From positions 4,543,501-4,607,500 of the forward strand of contig NC_061135.1 in NCBI RefSeq assembly GCF_905220365.1: 64,000 nucleotides of DNA, written 5' to 3'. Both the position numbers and the translations under genes were made by a program. This DNA comes from Vanessa cardui (lineage: Eukaryota > Arthropoda > Insecta > Lepidoptera > Nymphalidae). The notes beneath the pieces are model-generated. The model had not been told where the DNA came from and ran no database searches. It worked only from the letters and a program-made list of their open reading frames with translations. Positions 1 to 12,500 of this stretch are shown piece after piece (the stretch's first letter is position 1; each line of letters opens with the position of its first letter).

Positions 1-3000
1 CACTAATCACTATTTCGTTTTATATGTATGTATACTGAGCTAGCTATATATACTAATTGATGTCCAATTAACAATAAACTTAGCTTAGGTATTCATTTAC
101 TAAATTTATAAATTTAAATACCTTCTCAAACAATGTTATTTTTAGAACCATTTCATTTAACTGTCAATAAATTTAAGTGCGTTTACAATCGTGTTTAAAG
201 TAGAACAAGGAGAAAACGACAAACTTGCGATAAAACAAAGGAAACAACTGTTGCTGGATTAAATTTAAATGAATTAGATAAAATCTGATAAAATGTCGGT
301 CGCGTTCATTTTCTCATAACGTTTCCTCATTTCATTTTAATTACAGATCAAAAATTATCACTGAATTGTGAATGTGTCGGTAATAAAAGTTCCTTGTTAT
401 CATTTTATTGATTGATTGTTTATTACGTAAATTTTGTAATACTTTATAAACTATACCCCTTACGTCTAGTCTAGGTTGTAACTGTAAATGAGAGTTATAC
501 CACTAGTGTATACACGCTTAATTCGACATCGCATTTAAAAACGGAACACATGCTTCCACAAACTGGACACACCACTGGGATTAAAGGACCCTGACATTGG
601 GTCAAAAGGCAAAGACACGGTAGCTACGACAGCTAGACACGGCAAGGAAATCCGCCTCGACGCCCGTAACCAGGTTGCCCTATGGGGGAGAAGGAAGAAC
701 CCTCATCAACCTGGAGGATTGCCTCGCTATCAAACGAAAATTTTCGTGTAAATTTGCAAAATTACCACATGAATGCTCGTATTGCAGCGAGTGGTGAGGC
801 GGACTGGAACCGTAAATCACCGTAAATGTGTATTCTACTGTGTATCCACTGCGTTACTTCGACATGCGAGTGGTGAGGCGAATCATTTTGGTAATTGCCT
901 CTAGACTCTATTCGTCATTCACGACTAAAAAACAGTAATTGAATGATGATATTACACGCCCATTGATGTAAGTTGTAGAAGTATGAACGTATAGGAATAT
1001 AATATAAACGGCTCATATCGTGTAAATTACACGAACGCGACCTTTCATACATTCGGGATTATAAACAGTAAAGTAACATATGTACATATCTAGTTTAACA
1101 GTAGCAGCTTAAATGAATTTTCTGTGTAGCACAGTTAAATGTATGATAAAATCTGACCTCTTAAGACTTGTCATTCGTATGAAATATAAAATAAATGGTA
1201 TACTTTATTAATCTATATATATTTAATATGTTGTTCAAAATATGCACGTCATAAGGATATAGAGAAGTTTACTCCCATACTACTTACTCCTACTACTACT
1301 ACTTGTACCCTTCCGTTATACCATAAAGTCAGAGTTCAATAGCCTGGCCGGAGCTAAAGTCTTATTTCCGCCCTAGAAAAACAAAAGAAAAATTACGATT
1401 TGGCATCTTTATATATTCTGAAGTAGACTGGGGCTTGATATCAAAAGATATTTGCAAGAGAAAACTCGTAGGACGCCAAACTTTGGTGTTCTTTGCAGCA
1501 TTGATTTTTTCTTTTTAAAAAATGAACAAATTTAGCGGAAACACTAATTGCTATTTGTATATTGGAATTCGGAGCGGTAATATTTTCGGTGTAATTTGAA
1601 TAAATGCATGAAAAAATATTCATGCCGAACGGTTGATGTTTTAGCGATACAGTCGGAGCGATCGATTGCTCGACTCGATACTTATTGTAATACTCATCTT
1701 TTATTTTTTGAATAAAATGTATAGCAAATAATAACTTTACCAGAAGAAAATCGTCAATGTTAACATAAACAAATTAAAAATCGATGTAAAATTTCGAACA
1801 CTTAAAATAAATACCTACTTACCATTTCTCATTACTTAATATTACTAAACTATAGCTAACAATTTAATCAGAAATAAATACCATACCCTAGGAGGCAAGA
1901 ACCATCTATAAATGAATAAAGATTTCAACATTTAAAAAATGTTTAGACAGTTTTATTTAACAACAGGTGGCTCTCAATCCTTTATTAAATGTTTAATAAA
2001 CTTTGAAAGTTATACTTTTTTCAATCACAATAAGTGTTTTTGTAAAACTTTATACCTACGTAAATTACAAACGTTGTAAAATATTACTTACTATAAATCT
2101 TATTGCATATAAAAAAAACGTAGGTAGGTACATACCGGCGCAACCACTTAAATACTCCCATTTCTTGCAATGAAGCCACTTTTTATTAAATACTTAGTTA
2201 CACATTTAAGCCGCCTACGACACGACACTGGCAAAAAAGTTTTTTTTAAACAGAAAGTCTGCGGACACGAGAAGCACGCGGAACATTACCGTCGCATTAG
2301 ATTCGATCGGTATAAAAACGTCTAACAACAATGACCACCGATATATTGTGCGGTCAGACAAAACATCACGAACAGCACGGCAATCGCAATGAGTTGAATT
2401 TAGTTTTTTGTACAAATTACTTTTCGTCGCGCTCCGGTGATCCACTTCATCCACGCCGGTTGAGCTTCGCGCGTCACTCTATCACCGCATTGGCCGTTGA
2501 GCACAGTGAGCACTCAGGAATTACAAGTCAATCTCTCGACGAATGAGATTTTATTTAAATAACTATTCCAATTTAATTAAAATAGGGTAGTTTAAAATAC
2601 TGAAATTCAATAAAATTAAGGTATATTTGTTTGTTTACCGTTGCTCTATAGATAATTCTGCTATAGATCGTGTTCGTATCGCTTTGTATTCGTTTATAAA
2701 TTTCTTCATTATATGTTTTAAAATTATTTTACCGTAATTTTAAACACTAATATAACTTAGCTTAATACATTTAAATATATAATAAATAATTGAATTGAGT
2801 ATAATTAATAATAATTGAATTGTAGGTATTTAAATTGATATTAATGAAAATGACATAAAATAAGCAGTTGATTGTCTTTATTAAACAAGTATTAGTTATT
2901 AGATCTATTAGAATAAATGCCTTTTCTTAAAATGTTGCAGGGTTTTATTTAAAACATTTGATGTACTCGCAATAACTTATTTTAAAGATTCTAAATTAAA

Positions 3001-3571
3001 AATAAAAAGATATAACTCAAATTATATTGACTTTACTTAAAATTAATTTGATTTATTTACGTTTCCGCCTATAATAGACAATAGATCAAGGGAGATTGTA
3101 TATTTTGAAACAAATGAATATAATTCTGAAATATAATAATTAAAGTCTATTAAGCTCAATAATTATATTTAAATTTATGAGTATTTAAGGTTTTATAGCG
3201 ATAGAATACTGAATAAATAATATAGTTGCTAAATATTATTATTGACACATCTAACGACAGTAATGATACTGGTTAATGATACTGGTTAATAGAGAACCAT
3301 TGTAAATAATATATGTGAAATAGTACAATATTTCTTTCATATGAAATCAATCTGTTCTGCCATTATGCTAAACTGAATAAACTAAATTTTAACTTGAGAT
3401 TTAAAATCAGATTTTTTAAAGGGCAATATTTTTGTGTACGTCAAAGTGCACAGTGTCTTTTTATTTAGTCTGCTTGTCTATTATTACTTATTTTGAATTT
3501 AGAAGTATTTGTTTACATTGTGTAAAAATCAAATTTTAACATTTTATTCATATTTTTAAAATAAAACATTG
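1..3571. other. Upstream intergenic DNA, no gene called
   Basis: The stretch is AT-rich, and its only open frames are short and patternless. Bases about 540-740 are clearly GC-richer and read like an old repeat or retroelement piece, but I could not classify it. Bases about 2200-2560 form a second GC-richer block with a TATA-like motif. The CEP120 5' UTR and promoter must lie somewhere in the right-hand part, but I cannot fix a transcription start. Confidence 0.5.
2305..2345 (+). promoter_or_regulatory. Candidate TATA-type core promoter
   Basis: A TATAAAAA motif lies at 2311-2318 inside a GC-richer island (about 2200-2560) surrounded by AT-rich DNA. A transcript starting about 30 bases downstream would run toward CEP120, whose start codon is 1.2 kb away. 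The frames across the island on both strands show no recognisable protein. This is motif-level inference only, and TATA-like strings are common in AT-rich DNA. Confidence 0.22.
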
Positions 3572-6500
3572 ATGGATGAATTAAGAGGTCCCACAATCCA
3601 AATAGTTCTAAACGTCAGAGAAGGCAAATAACTTTTATTTTTGTTATAATAATATTATTTGAAAATGTATATAATATTAAAAGTTTTTCAGGACTTGGTT
3701 TTGGATTTCTAAAGTGTCCATTTATAGTAAGCGGTTCTTTAAATGGTTATATGCTAGAGACGGATCCAGTTGTTCCATCTCATGCACCAGTATTTGACGC
3801 AGAACTTGTTTGGGAGGCAGATAAACGGCGTTTTAGGAGGTAAGTGATAATTAGCCTTATTAATTGAACTATATAGCTTTGAAGATTGTTAAATTTAAAA
3901 TTGTAATTAAATTTTAATAATAATTATTTGCATCTATACTGTAACTGTAAAAATTGTATGTATTATTTAACATAGGAAACAATTTAGGTTTAAGTAATAG
4001 TTTTTGTGTTAAAATTTTTATGTATTCAATAGTTACTGTATGTTTCCAAAATAAATAAATAAAAAAAAAAATACATTGACTATTTCCTTTATGCAGCCAA
4101 TAATTTGAATACAATCCAATTAATTTAGCTTAATGATTAAATGAAACTAATATTTTTATTTAAAATGAAGTTTATCAGTTATACAATTTAACCTTCTGTT
4201 ATAGTTTACGGGTTCAAAATGTACCAGTTAAAATTGAAGTTTACACAACGAGTACACAAGGAAGAAAGGACAAGGTTGGCTATTTATTGTTGAGTCTTCT
4301 CGGAGCTCAGCCCTGTCCTAACAATAAGGTTGTTGAGGTAAGCAGCTTAAATAAAAAGAATCATAAATTATATTTTATTTTAGTTTAGGGAAACTAACAA
4401 TGAAATGTACTTATGGCATAATATTATACAATATTACATATATCAGCTAGTTTCCACTGATGCTATTAACACAATTATTAAAATTAAACAAGGACTTAAC
4501 ATATGTTAAAATAAATAGGTAACATTATACAATCAATCACATAAATAGACATATGTGAACTAAAACAAAATATAGGGCATTTAAAGCCTTAAATGCCCTA
4601 TATTTTGTTTTAGCCCTGATGATGAGCCCATCATTATAAATTTTAGGTCATATTTGTAAATCTTGTATGTAATATATAAGATATACAACTTTTTTTCCAA
4701 TAATACATATTAATAATAATAAGTTGTCTTAATAAATCTTTTAAGTTACTTATTAATCATTGATTATATATGTGTAATATTACTTACATTTAATTTATTT
4801 CATTTGAAATCTTTACACTATTGACAATTTTTTAAGAATACATCGTCAATAATTTTGCACGTGTACTATGTAGAAAATATTTAATTTCAGATAAAACACA
4901 CATGGCACAAATTACTAGGTGTGAAGTCAGAAGGCAAATGCTGTCATCCTCAGCTTCTTATGAGTCTTTCAGTGGAAGACAGAATAAGCACACCAACGCC
5001 TGTTAGTATGAAAACTTGTCGTTTAAAAAAAGAACAATTCAATCAATCAATAATATAAATACTACATATTATAACAAATGAGAGAGAGCATAGAGGATAT
5101 ATATTTTTTTGTTATTTTCAGCGCAATGAACTACGTATGTTCCATAGCAATGAAGTTGCTTTTCCTTCAGTACGCTCCAACAAAAATGTTACTAAACCTG
5201 ATAGTCGTACTATGCTATTATCATTGAGTAAGTTCTTAATGTGTAATATTTAATATGTTTTTAATGAAAACATATTAATATTTATATTTCTATATAATAT
5301 GTATTGTAACGATTCAATGGTAAGATATTCATTGGAATATTATAATTGTAGTCTTAATTATCATATTTATAGCTTTACTATTATATTTATGGTACATTTG
5401 GAATTTTAATTCATATTTATGGTCATAAAAACCTGGTTTATAGAGGATTCTATGTGATAACAGAAGTTAAAATTTTGTGTATATTTCAGATGATTACATA
5501 GTTGAAAGTAAGAAAACAGTATCCTCTCCAGAACTACGACCAAAGCTGATATGTGACGAAGGTCTTATACAAATAGGTAGCGACAACCATTTGTTTGTGC
5601 TGGAGTTGTTGATAGGAACCGTTGAGAACTTAGATTTAGTGAGTGAAATTATTTATCATTTTCTTATGCTTATTTTGAGTGTGATAGCTGAGAGTAATTT
5701 AATATACATAAATATGTTTGTGGCTAAACCATAAGTCAGCATAAATTGTTTTTCAGTTGCTGCCTATTGATTCAAAGGATGATGATTTAAGTTGCTATGT
5801 GACATATTCTGTCTTTACACATACTATCACATCTGACAGGTAATAAAGAAATATTGTTGAAATATATAGAAGTACAATATCTAAATAATAATAAATTTCA
5901 AATATGAATAAAGATCATCCCCACAACAACAAAAACTAAAACTGGGCTAAAGGCCTCCTCTCCCTTTGAGGAGAAGGTTTGGAACATATTCCACCACGCT
6001 GTTCCAATGCGGGTTGGTGGAATACACATGTGGCAGAATTTCTATGAAATTTGTCACATGCAGGTTTCCTCAAGATATTTTCCTTCACCGCTGAGCACGA
6101 GATGCTTGCTTGAATCAGCGGTGCTTGCCTGGATTTGAACCCAGGTAAACATCGGTTAAGATGCACGCGTTCTAAACACTGGGCCATCTCGACTCTCCAC
6201 TGGGCCATCTCGACTCTAGATCATCCCGACATTATGTAATGATGTTTTAAAGATCTCTTAGTTAATGATAATGTTGTACACAGGGTGCCCGTGTCGGGTA
6301 CGCGTGCGCAGCTGAATCAGCGCTCATCGCTGCGCGTGCGCAGTTCGCTCGACTGCCTCACTCGATATTTCGCCTGCTGCCCTCAGCTCGTGGCCACGCT
6401 GCGCGTCGACGGAGACGTGGGTCAGTGACCACATAGCCATTGGTATAGCTTGTGTGTAGTAAACCAAATAGAAATTTTGCTAATTGTATCTCCCTGTTCA

Positions 6501-9500
6501 CACATGTATTGATGGTCTTTGTATGGACAAAAAAGTATGACATATTTCTTAGCATCATAAAATATAGTGATATCTTTTTTTTTTTATCAAAGCAGTGTTG
6601 TATGTTGTATTTTAATGTTTTATATGCTGTAACAAAATTTTTCACTATGAAAAAAATTCATAGCCATATAGAGAAGAAGATATTTGTGTTGCCCTTACTA
6701 ATATTTAAAGAAGAAGGTATATGTGGTTTTAGTAGTGATTAGAATATTATGTAAGTAAGTATTATTTCTAATTACCTACTTGTATTGTAAATTTCCAGGT
6801 ATATGCAGCATGGATCTTCGTAAACTGGTTCCAACAGATAACATAGATCACTTTCTGAATAACTTCTGCAACAACGATAACTCCCTAACTATACATGAAA
6901 GATGTTTTATGCTAAGGTGCGATGGGGGTGAATCTAAAGATAGCAGGAAACCTTATATGGATGTGGAAATGAGTTTGAAGTATCTCGGAGTCAAGAATGA
7001 TATGCCAGTAAATACTACTTTTATTTACACTATTAATTGTAAGAAAATAAACAATTTATTATTATTCTTTGACGACCTCCGTGGTCGAGTAGTGCGTTCA
7101 CGGGTTTTCATGGGTATGCTTCGAAGTCCTGGATTCGATTTCTGGCCGAGTCTGGGTGCTTGTGGTACCGTCGTTGCTTCTGAATTTCCATAACAAAAGT
7201 GATTTAGCTACTTACATTGGGATTAGAGTAATGTATGTGATGTTGATGATATTTATTTGATATTATTTCTAATAGTAAAAAATATTATCAATATAAGTTT
7301 TTCTGTATGATTTTTTTTGGTTATGCTGTTGAGTAGTACCTTCGTCTGAAGTAATCCCAGGTGTAAATAAGTCATGATTATAGTAATAGTGCATTATCGT
7401 TTATCAAATTAGCACACAGTTTACAATATTTGACCTAAATATTGTATTAAACATTGAGAGTTACATAAAATTTTGTACTAAATATGTTTCAAATTAATAG
7501 ACTTCCATAATGTTTGAAGTGTGTGAATGAATAAATTTTTTTTTAAAAAGTTTTAGGTATGGCCCAAATTAATTAAGGAATAACTAATATTCCTTTTAAG
7601 CTTATCACGTGTTGTAGGCGTGGGGGCTGCGACTTTTTACATAGCTACTCGGCTCGCAAACCACTGCTTTATTGACAAACTGTGATTTTTATCTTATTAG
7701 CAATGATTTTGTAGTAAACAGATATGTTATTAACGCGCAAAAAGTGAAGACTGGAAAACGTCCTAATTGGGACGTTTGCCTTTAGTCGTTTTACGTAGTA
7801 ATACGTTATAATACATTATAATTACATAGTAATTAATCCCTTTTACTTATTGTTTTAATCAAGCTATCCTTTTTACTTTTAACGAAATGTAAAAATAAAC
7901 TAAAATACACGGTCCCCGGCGCAGCACACATTTTTCTGTTGTTTAGTATGGATATAACATATCTGTTTATTAAAATGTCATTGCTTATTAGTAAATACGA
8001 TAAAAATAAAATATAAATAATTATTGGATTTTAACGTAAGATTATGTACAGCAAACTGTGCATAGTCATTAGAATTTATTATTAAGAGACATAATAATTA
8101 AGATAATGATTATAAAACCTTTTTACTTAAGCATTTATTTTTTTTTAATTAGAAGACCTCGCTTTTATCAGCCAGAAGTGCAACTCAACTAGAAAGCGAA
8201 AGAGGAAATGGAGATTTGGAGAAGGGGCCTATTCTCGAAGTCAAGAGTGGGAGCTGCACTGACCTGAATGCCGACGTGGGAGGCGTCGCCTACACTAATA
8301 TTGCACCTGGAAATACTACTAGGTATGCTCAAATTTATTATTATATTGAATTGAAATGTTCTCGAAATGTTTAGGTACAGTCATCAAGAAAATAATAGTA
8401 CAGTATGAGAGAAAACAGTGTCGTTTATTCCTTAGGGTATAGTGTATATTTGTAAAAAAAATATCTTATTTACATTTACAATATATCTAGATTTTACATA
8501 AACAGATGGTAGATACGACTTACGATATTATAAGCAGAGTAAGGCATTATTATGTTATATAGCAAATCAGGGCCGTAGCGGGGGTTTTTGGGGGTTCAAA
8601 CACGCCCGCCCCCCGTATTTTTTTCGCTGAGTCAATAAAAGTCGCGGTTATCGAATGTATAATCCTCGATATCGAATGTATATCCCTTTCGTGAGGATAT
8701 CAGTAAGGATAGAATCCATTATCCAGAGTATCTCAAATTTGCTTATTAATACTTTATTTAGGCTATATTACAAATGCTTATTATAGCTTAGCTATTGAAC
8801 TGTTTATGTTTTTACATTTTATTTTAAATTAAGTAAGTTAAATAAGTATGGAAGTTTTTCATTGTTATTTTTATTTAATTTTGTGGGAATTTTAAAGAGC
8901 GCCCATTAGTGCCAATTTTTCACCTGCGGCCATTCTGATCATTTTATTTCGTTTGCTTTGAAATAAATTCCTAGTTTTTATACATTTTCGGAAAGGAATG
9001 TAGTAGACAACATTTATGTTTTTTAGATAATCTGCAAGTTTCATAATGTTTTTTTTTTGTTTTTAAGCCATTTTTGAGGGAAAAAAAAATTGAAATTGGT
9101 AATATCGTTCTCTGTCTCACATTTTTAAATTTGGACCGATAATTGTTTAAATATTGAGAAATGTCCAGTGTTTATATAATTGTTTTAATAAATCAGAAGA
9201 AAAAAGTAGATTTTAATTGATACTTTTTTTTAAATAAATGTTTGATGTTGCATTTTTGAAGAATTTGAAAAAAGCTAAAAAGCGTGATTCCTTAAAAACG
9301 GTTCACTTCTGCATGATGTATATGGGGGTTAAAAATATTGCAAATACTCACCCCTATCACATTTTAACGAGAATACGTCGAATTACTAATAACCCTGTAT
9401 ATTTTTTTAAGTAACTCTTGGAAGACTGCTTTGGTGCGTCCGATCCCTATAATTGGATGGGTTGGCGAAACCCGTCCAGTTATAGACCTCTAGCCATTAC

Positions 9501-12500
9501 CTCCTTGTTCTCGTTTTCGTCTGGGCTGTTCAGCCGATGATCTTTTAGATTACCTCATACTCATAAATTGGCGGAAGCAGTTGAGAGAAGGGGGAAAGCA
9601 TTAGTGAATAATTCCATTATTCACTAATGCTTTCCCCCAGAAATTATGCAACTGGAACACCAGCTTTTTTGGCAGATCTGAGCATTAAAGTCGTTATACA
9701 TATATGGTGCTTGCTCTGACTTAAAATTCGTCAATGCAGTGCATAATTACTACGGGTTTTCTGGGAAATTATGCAACTGGATCACAAGCTTTTTGGCTGA
9801 TCGGAGCATTAAAGTCGTTATACATATATGGTGCGTGCTCTGACTTAAAATTCGTCAATGCAGTGTTCCACAAGCCTGCGTTCTATCACCCACTCTGATT
9901 CTTCTGCATTTCAATGACTTGCTGCAAATCTGTAACATTCACTGCTATGTAGACGACAGTACCGTAGACACCTCATACACTGGCCACAGGCTGGAGAAAA
10001 ACTGAACAAACTTGCGTTTGAAATCGAGTTTTAATCTAACAAATTCTTGGACTAGCGCCGGCTAAACTTAGTCCATATACGATTGCTTTATTACTCTATC
10101 CAATTGTACATTGTACCGTATCCAACGCAAATCGGCTCGAATTATTGAAGATCAAGCCTTTTCGGACCTGCTCGATCCCTTGGCTTTACGTAGAGATGTT
10201 GGATCACTCTGCATCTTTTACCGAATTTTCCACGGGAAAGGTTGCAAGTAATTATTCAGATTTCACCTTCTGACATGTCGTCAAAATTCAAAGCTTCACC
10301 CGCACCACCTTGATGTTTAATCCACAACAGCGTGATTTTTAAAACAATTTCTACCTCGCACAAATCCGTTGAACCAGCTTTCGCCAACGGTTTATCCGAA
10401 CTGATAAGACTTCGGAACCTTAAAAAAATGGAGCGTACTCCTTCCTTAAAGCCGGCAAGCACCTGCAAGCCCCGCAAGTGTGGTGGTAATCACTTTCCAC
10501 AAGGTGAGCCTCCTGTTCGTTTGCCCCCTACAACATAAAATGTCGTAGGTTGTCTTTTAAATAAATTAGCATAAATTACGTTTAATTTTAATATATTTAT
10601 GCTTATTTAGATATAAAAGAGCCGAGATTGCCGAGTAGTTAGAACACGTGCATCTTAGCTGATGAATTCGGGTTCAAACCCAGGAAAGCACCACTATATA
10701 TATGTGCTAAATTTGTGTTTATAATTCATCTCGTGCTCAGCGGTGAAGGAAAACGTCGAGAGGAAACCTGCATTTGACAAATTTCATAGAAATTCTGCCA
10801 CATGTGTATTCCACCAACCCGCATTGGAACAGCGTGGTGGAATATGTCCCAAACCTTCTCAAAGGGAGAGGAGGCCTTAGCCCAGCTGTGGGAATTTACA
10901 GGCTGTTGTTGTTGTTGTTTTTTTTTCTGGAGCACAAACCCCTCCAAAAATGGAATCATGGCTACGGCCCTGTAGTTAATTTGCATCGCATTATCGATGC
11001 CAGAGAATGTACTTACTGTACAATCAATTATATAACCCTAATGTATAAATGATATCCAACAACAGCAACAACAGCCTGTAAATTCCCACTGCTGGGCTAA
11101 AGGCCTCCTCTCCCTTTGAACGCGCAATCATCGGTTAAGATGCACGCGTTCTAACCACTACGCCGTCTCGACTCGATATCCAAAAGCGTCATACTAGTTA
11201 ATAGTGAATACATAAGTCATATCTAATTTCAGGTATCGAACGGCGTCGGGCGACGCCATCTTGCAGACCAATGAGTTGGCACAGCTTATCAAGAAGATGT
11301 GCGAGGAGTTTGCGAGACCGCGGCCGGCGTGCGACGCGCACGTGCAGTGCGCGGATAGCGCCCGCGACTGCCCGCCGCACGAGTACGATTACGTTAATTC
11401 ATTTCATTGTTTTTTTCCCATAACAAACATATCTAAACTATTTCATGATGGTATTAGACCAGTATTATCAGTATATTCAAAAAAATGGATCTTAAGAAGT
11501 ATCTTTCACAGAGCTGTAATGTTTTCGGTAATGTTGATCAGTATTAAAATAAGTTATTGTTATGCACACGAATATGTAGTATAGAACTGAAAAGTTAGAA
11601 GATAGGTAGTTTGTTTTACTGAATGCAATTTTTATCATTTTATTTTATTTTTTCCTTAGGTATTTTATTCATAAGCGATTAAATTCTTGCGAAAGATTGT
11701 GGCTGAGAAAAAATATATATAACTTTTATATGTTTTTTTTTTATTATATTTCATATTATAATCCCTAGCAACATTCAAACGGCTATTAAAAGCAAACTTC
11801 CATCTCCCTTAAACTTTGTCTACCTGTTTCCTTAATATTTATTATTTTTATTTTTCTATTTATTCTAAACTCCTACTCTGCGATGTATCTGGCTTATATT
11901 TTATATTTATTATTTCATGTTACCTATAGTCATATTTAAACTGTAGTACAAATTATACATATAGCTTATTATATATTGAATATAGTATATATACGTTTAC
12001 TATGTATATGTTTAATTTCGTATAAGTATGTTTTTCTCTTATATATGTACACCTGAAACGTTTAATTACTGATTACTATGTCCTACGTAACATGGTTGCC
12101 TGGCAGAGATCGCTGATTAGCGATAAGGCCGCCAATTGTACATTTAGATCAAGTTTTGCAATTACTGTATAATTTATTTATTCTTTGGTGTACAATAAAG
12201 AATACTTACTTACATATTATGGTACAATTTGTTTGTCTTATCGCCAACGTCCACACCACGTTGAATACACCGGTTGTCGTCCGATCACCGAAGTTAAGCA
12301 ACGTCGGGCGCGTTCAGTACTTGGATGGGTGACCGCCTGGGAACACCGCGTGTCGTTGGCCTTTTTGTTTTCAATATAAATATTTTTTTTATAAATTACA
12401 TACATTTATTTCAGGGAACCGGAACAATTGAAAACAACAAAAAGCGATACAAGTGTAAAAAATACAGACTGCGGTGCGTATTTACGATACAATTACAAGA

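Larger units (their letters stand above)
9440..10540 (+). pseudogene. Decayed non-LTR retrotransposon reverse transcriptase
   Basis: Pieces of a Jockey/R1-type reverse transcriptase are readable in shifting frames: SYRPLAITSLF near 9478, DDLLDYLILINW near 9535, the fingers/palm block HFNDLLQICNIHCYVDDS with the catalytic YVDD at 9946-9957, then SARIIEDQAF..LLDPLALRRDVGSLCIFYRIFHGK near 10130-10240, and the C-terminal CKPRKCGGNHFPQGEPP near 10460-10510. Frameshifts, stops and a local duplication (9641-9865) make it non-functional. Confidence 0.8.
8578..10972. mobile_element. hAT-like element shell with nested LINE and SINE
   Basis: The ends are exact 12-bp inverted repeats (CAGGGCCGTAGC at 8578, GCTACGGCCCTG ending 10972), and the subterminal sequences are also related (TTTTTGG..GGGG on both sides). 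The flanking 8-mers TAGCAAAT and TAGTTAAT agree at 6 of 8 positions, like an aged hAT target duplication. No transposase is visible. The interior holds a decayed LINE reverse-transcriptase region and a SINE. Together they fill most of CEP120 intron 10. Confidence 0.6.

Noticed and set aside
2215..2546. Overlapping frames of 79 and 71 codons on opposite strands
   Set aside because: Neither resembles a protein; the GC-richer sequence simply lacks stop codons. Kept only as a possible promoter island.
4560..4613. MicroRNA hairpin
   Set aside because: The stem is perfectly paired with a 4-nt loop and only 25 bp long, too short and too perfect for an animal pre-miRNA.
6130..6200. tRNA gene suggested by A/B-box motifs
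   Set aside because: The same head recurs with a common body and tail at several sites, so it is a SINE promoter; no full cloverleaf was seen.
6780..7193. 137-codon single-exon gene
   Set aside because: Its first part is CEP120 exon 9; after the donor at 7008 it reads into an intron and a SINE.
10256..11052. Several open frames (10332-10538, 10774-11052, 10726-10986)
   Set aside because: They are fragments of the decayed LINE and of the SINE, not host genes.
12185..12379. Open frame across 5S copy 1 (and similar ones at 17810-18010, 17827-18027 and 60567-60779)
   Set aside because: The shared peptide (HVEYTGSRPITEVKQRRARS) is just the 5S rRNA sequence read as protein.
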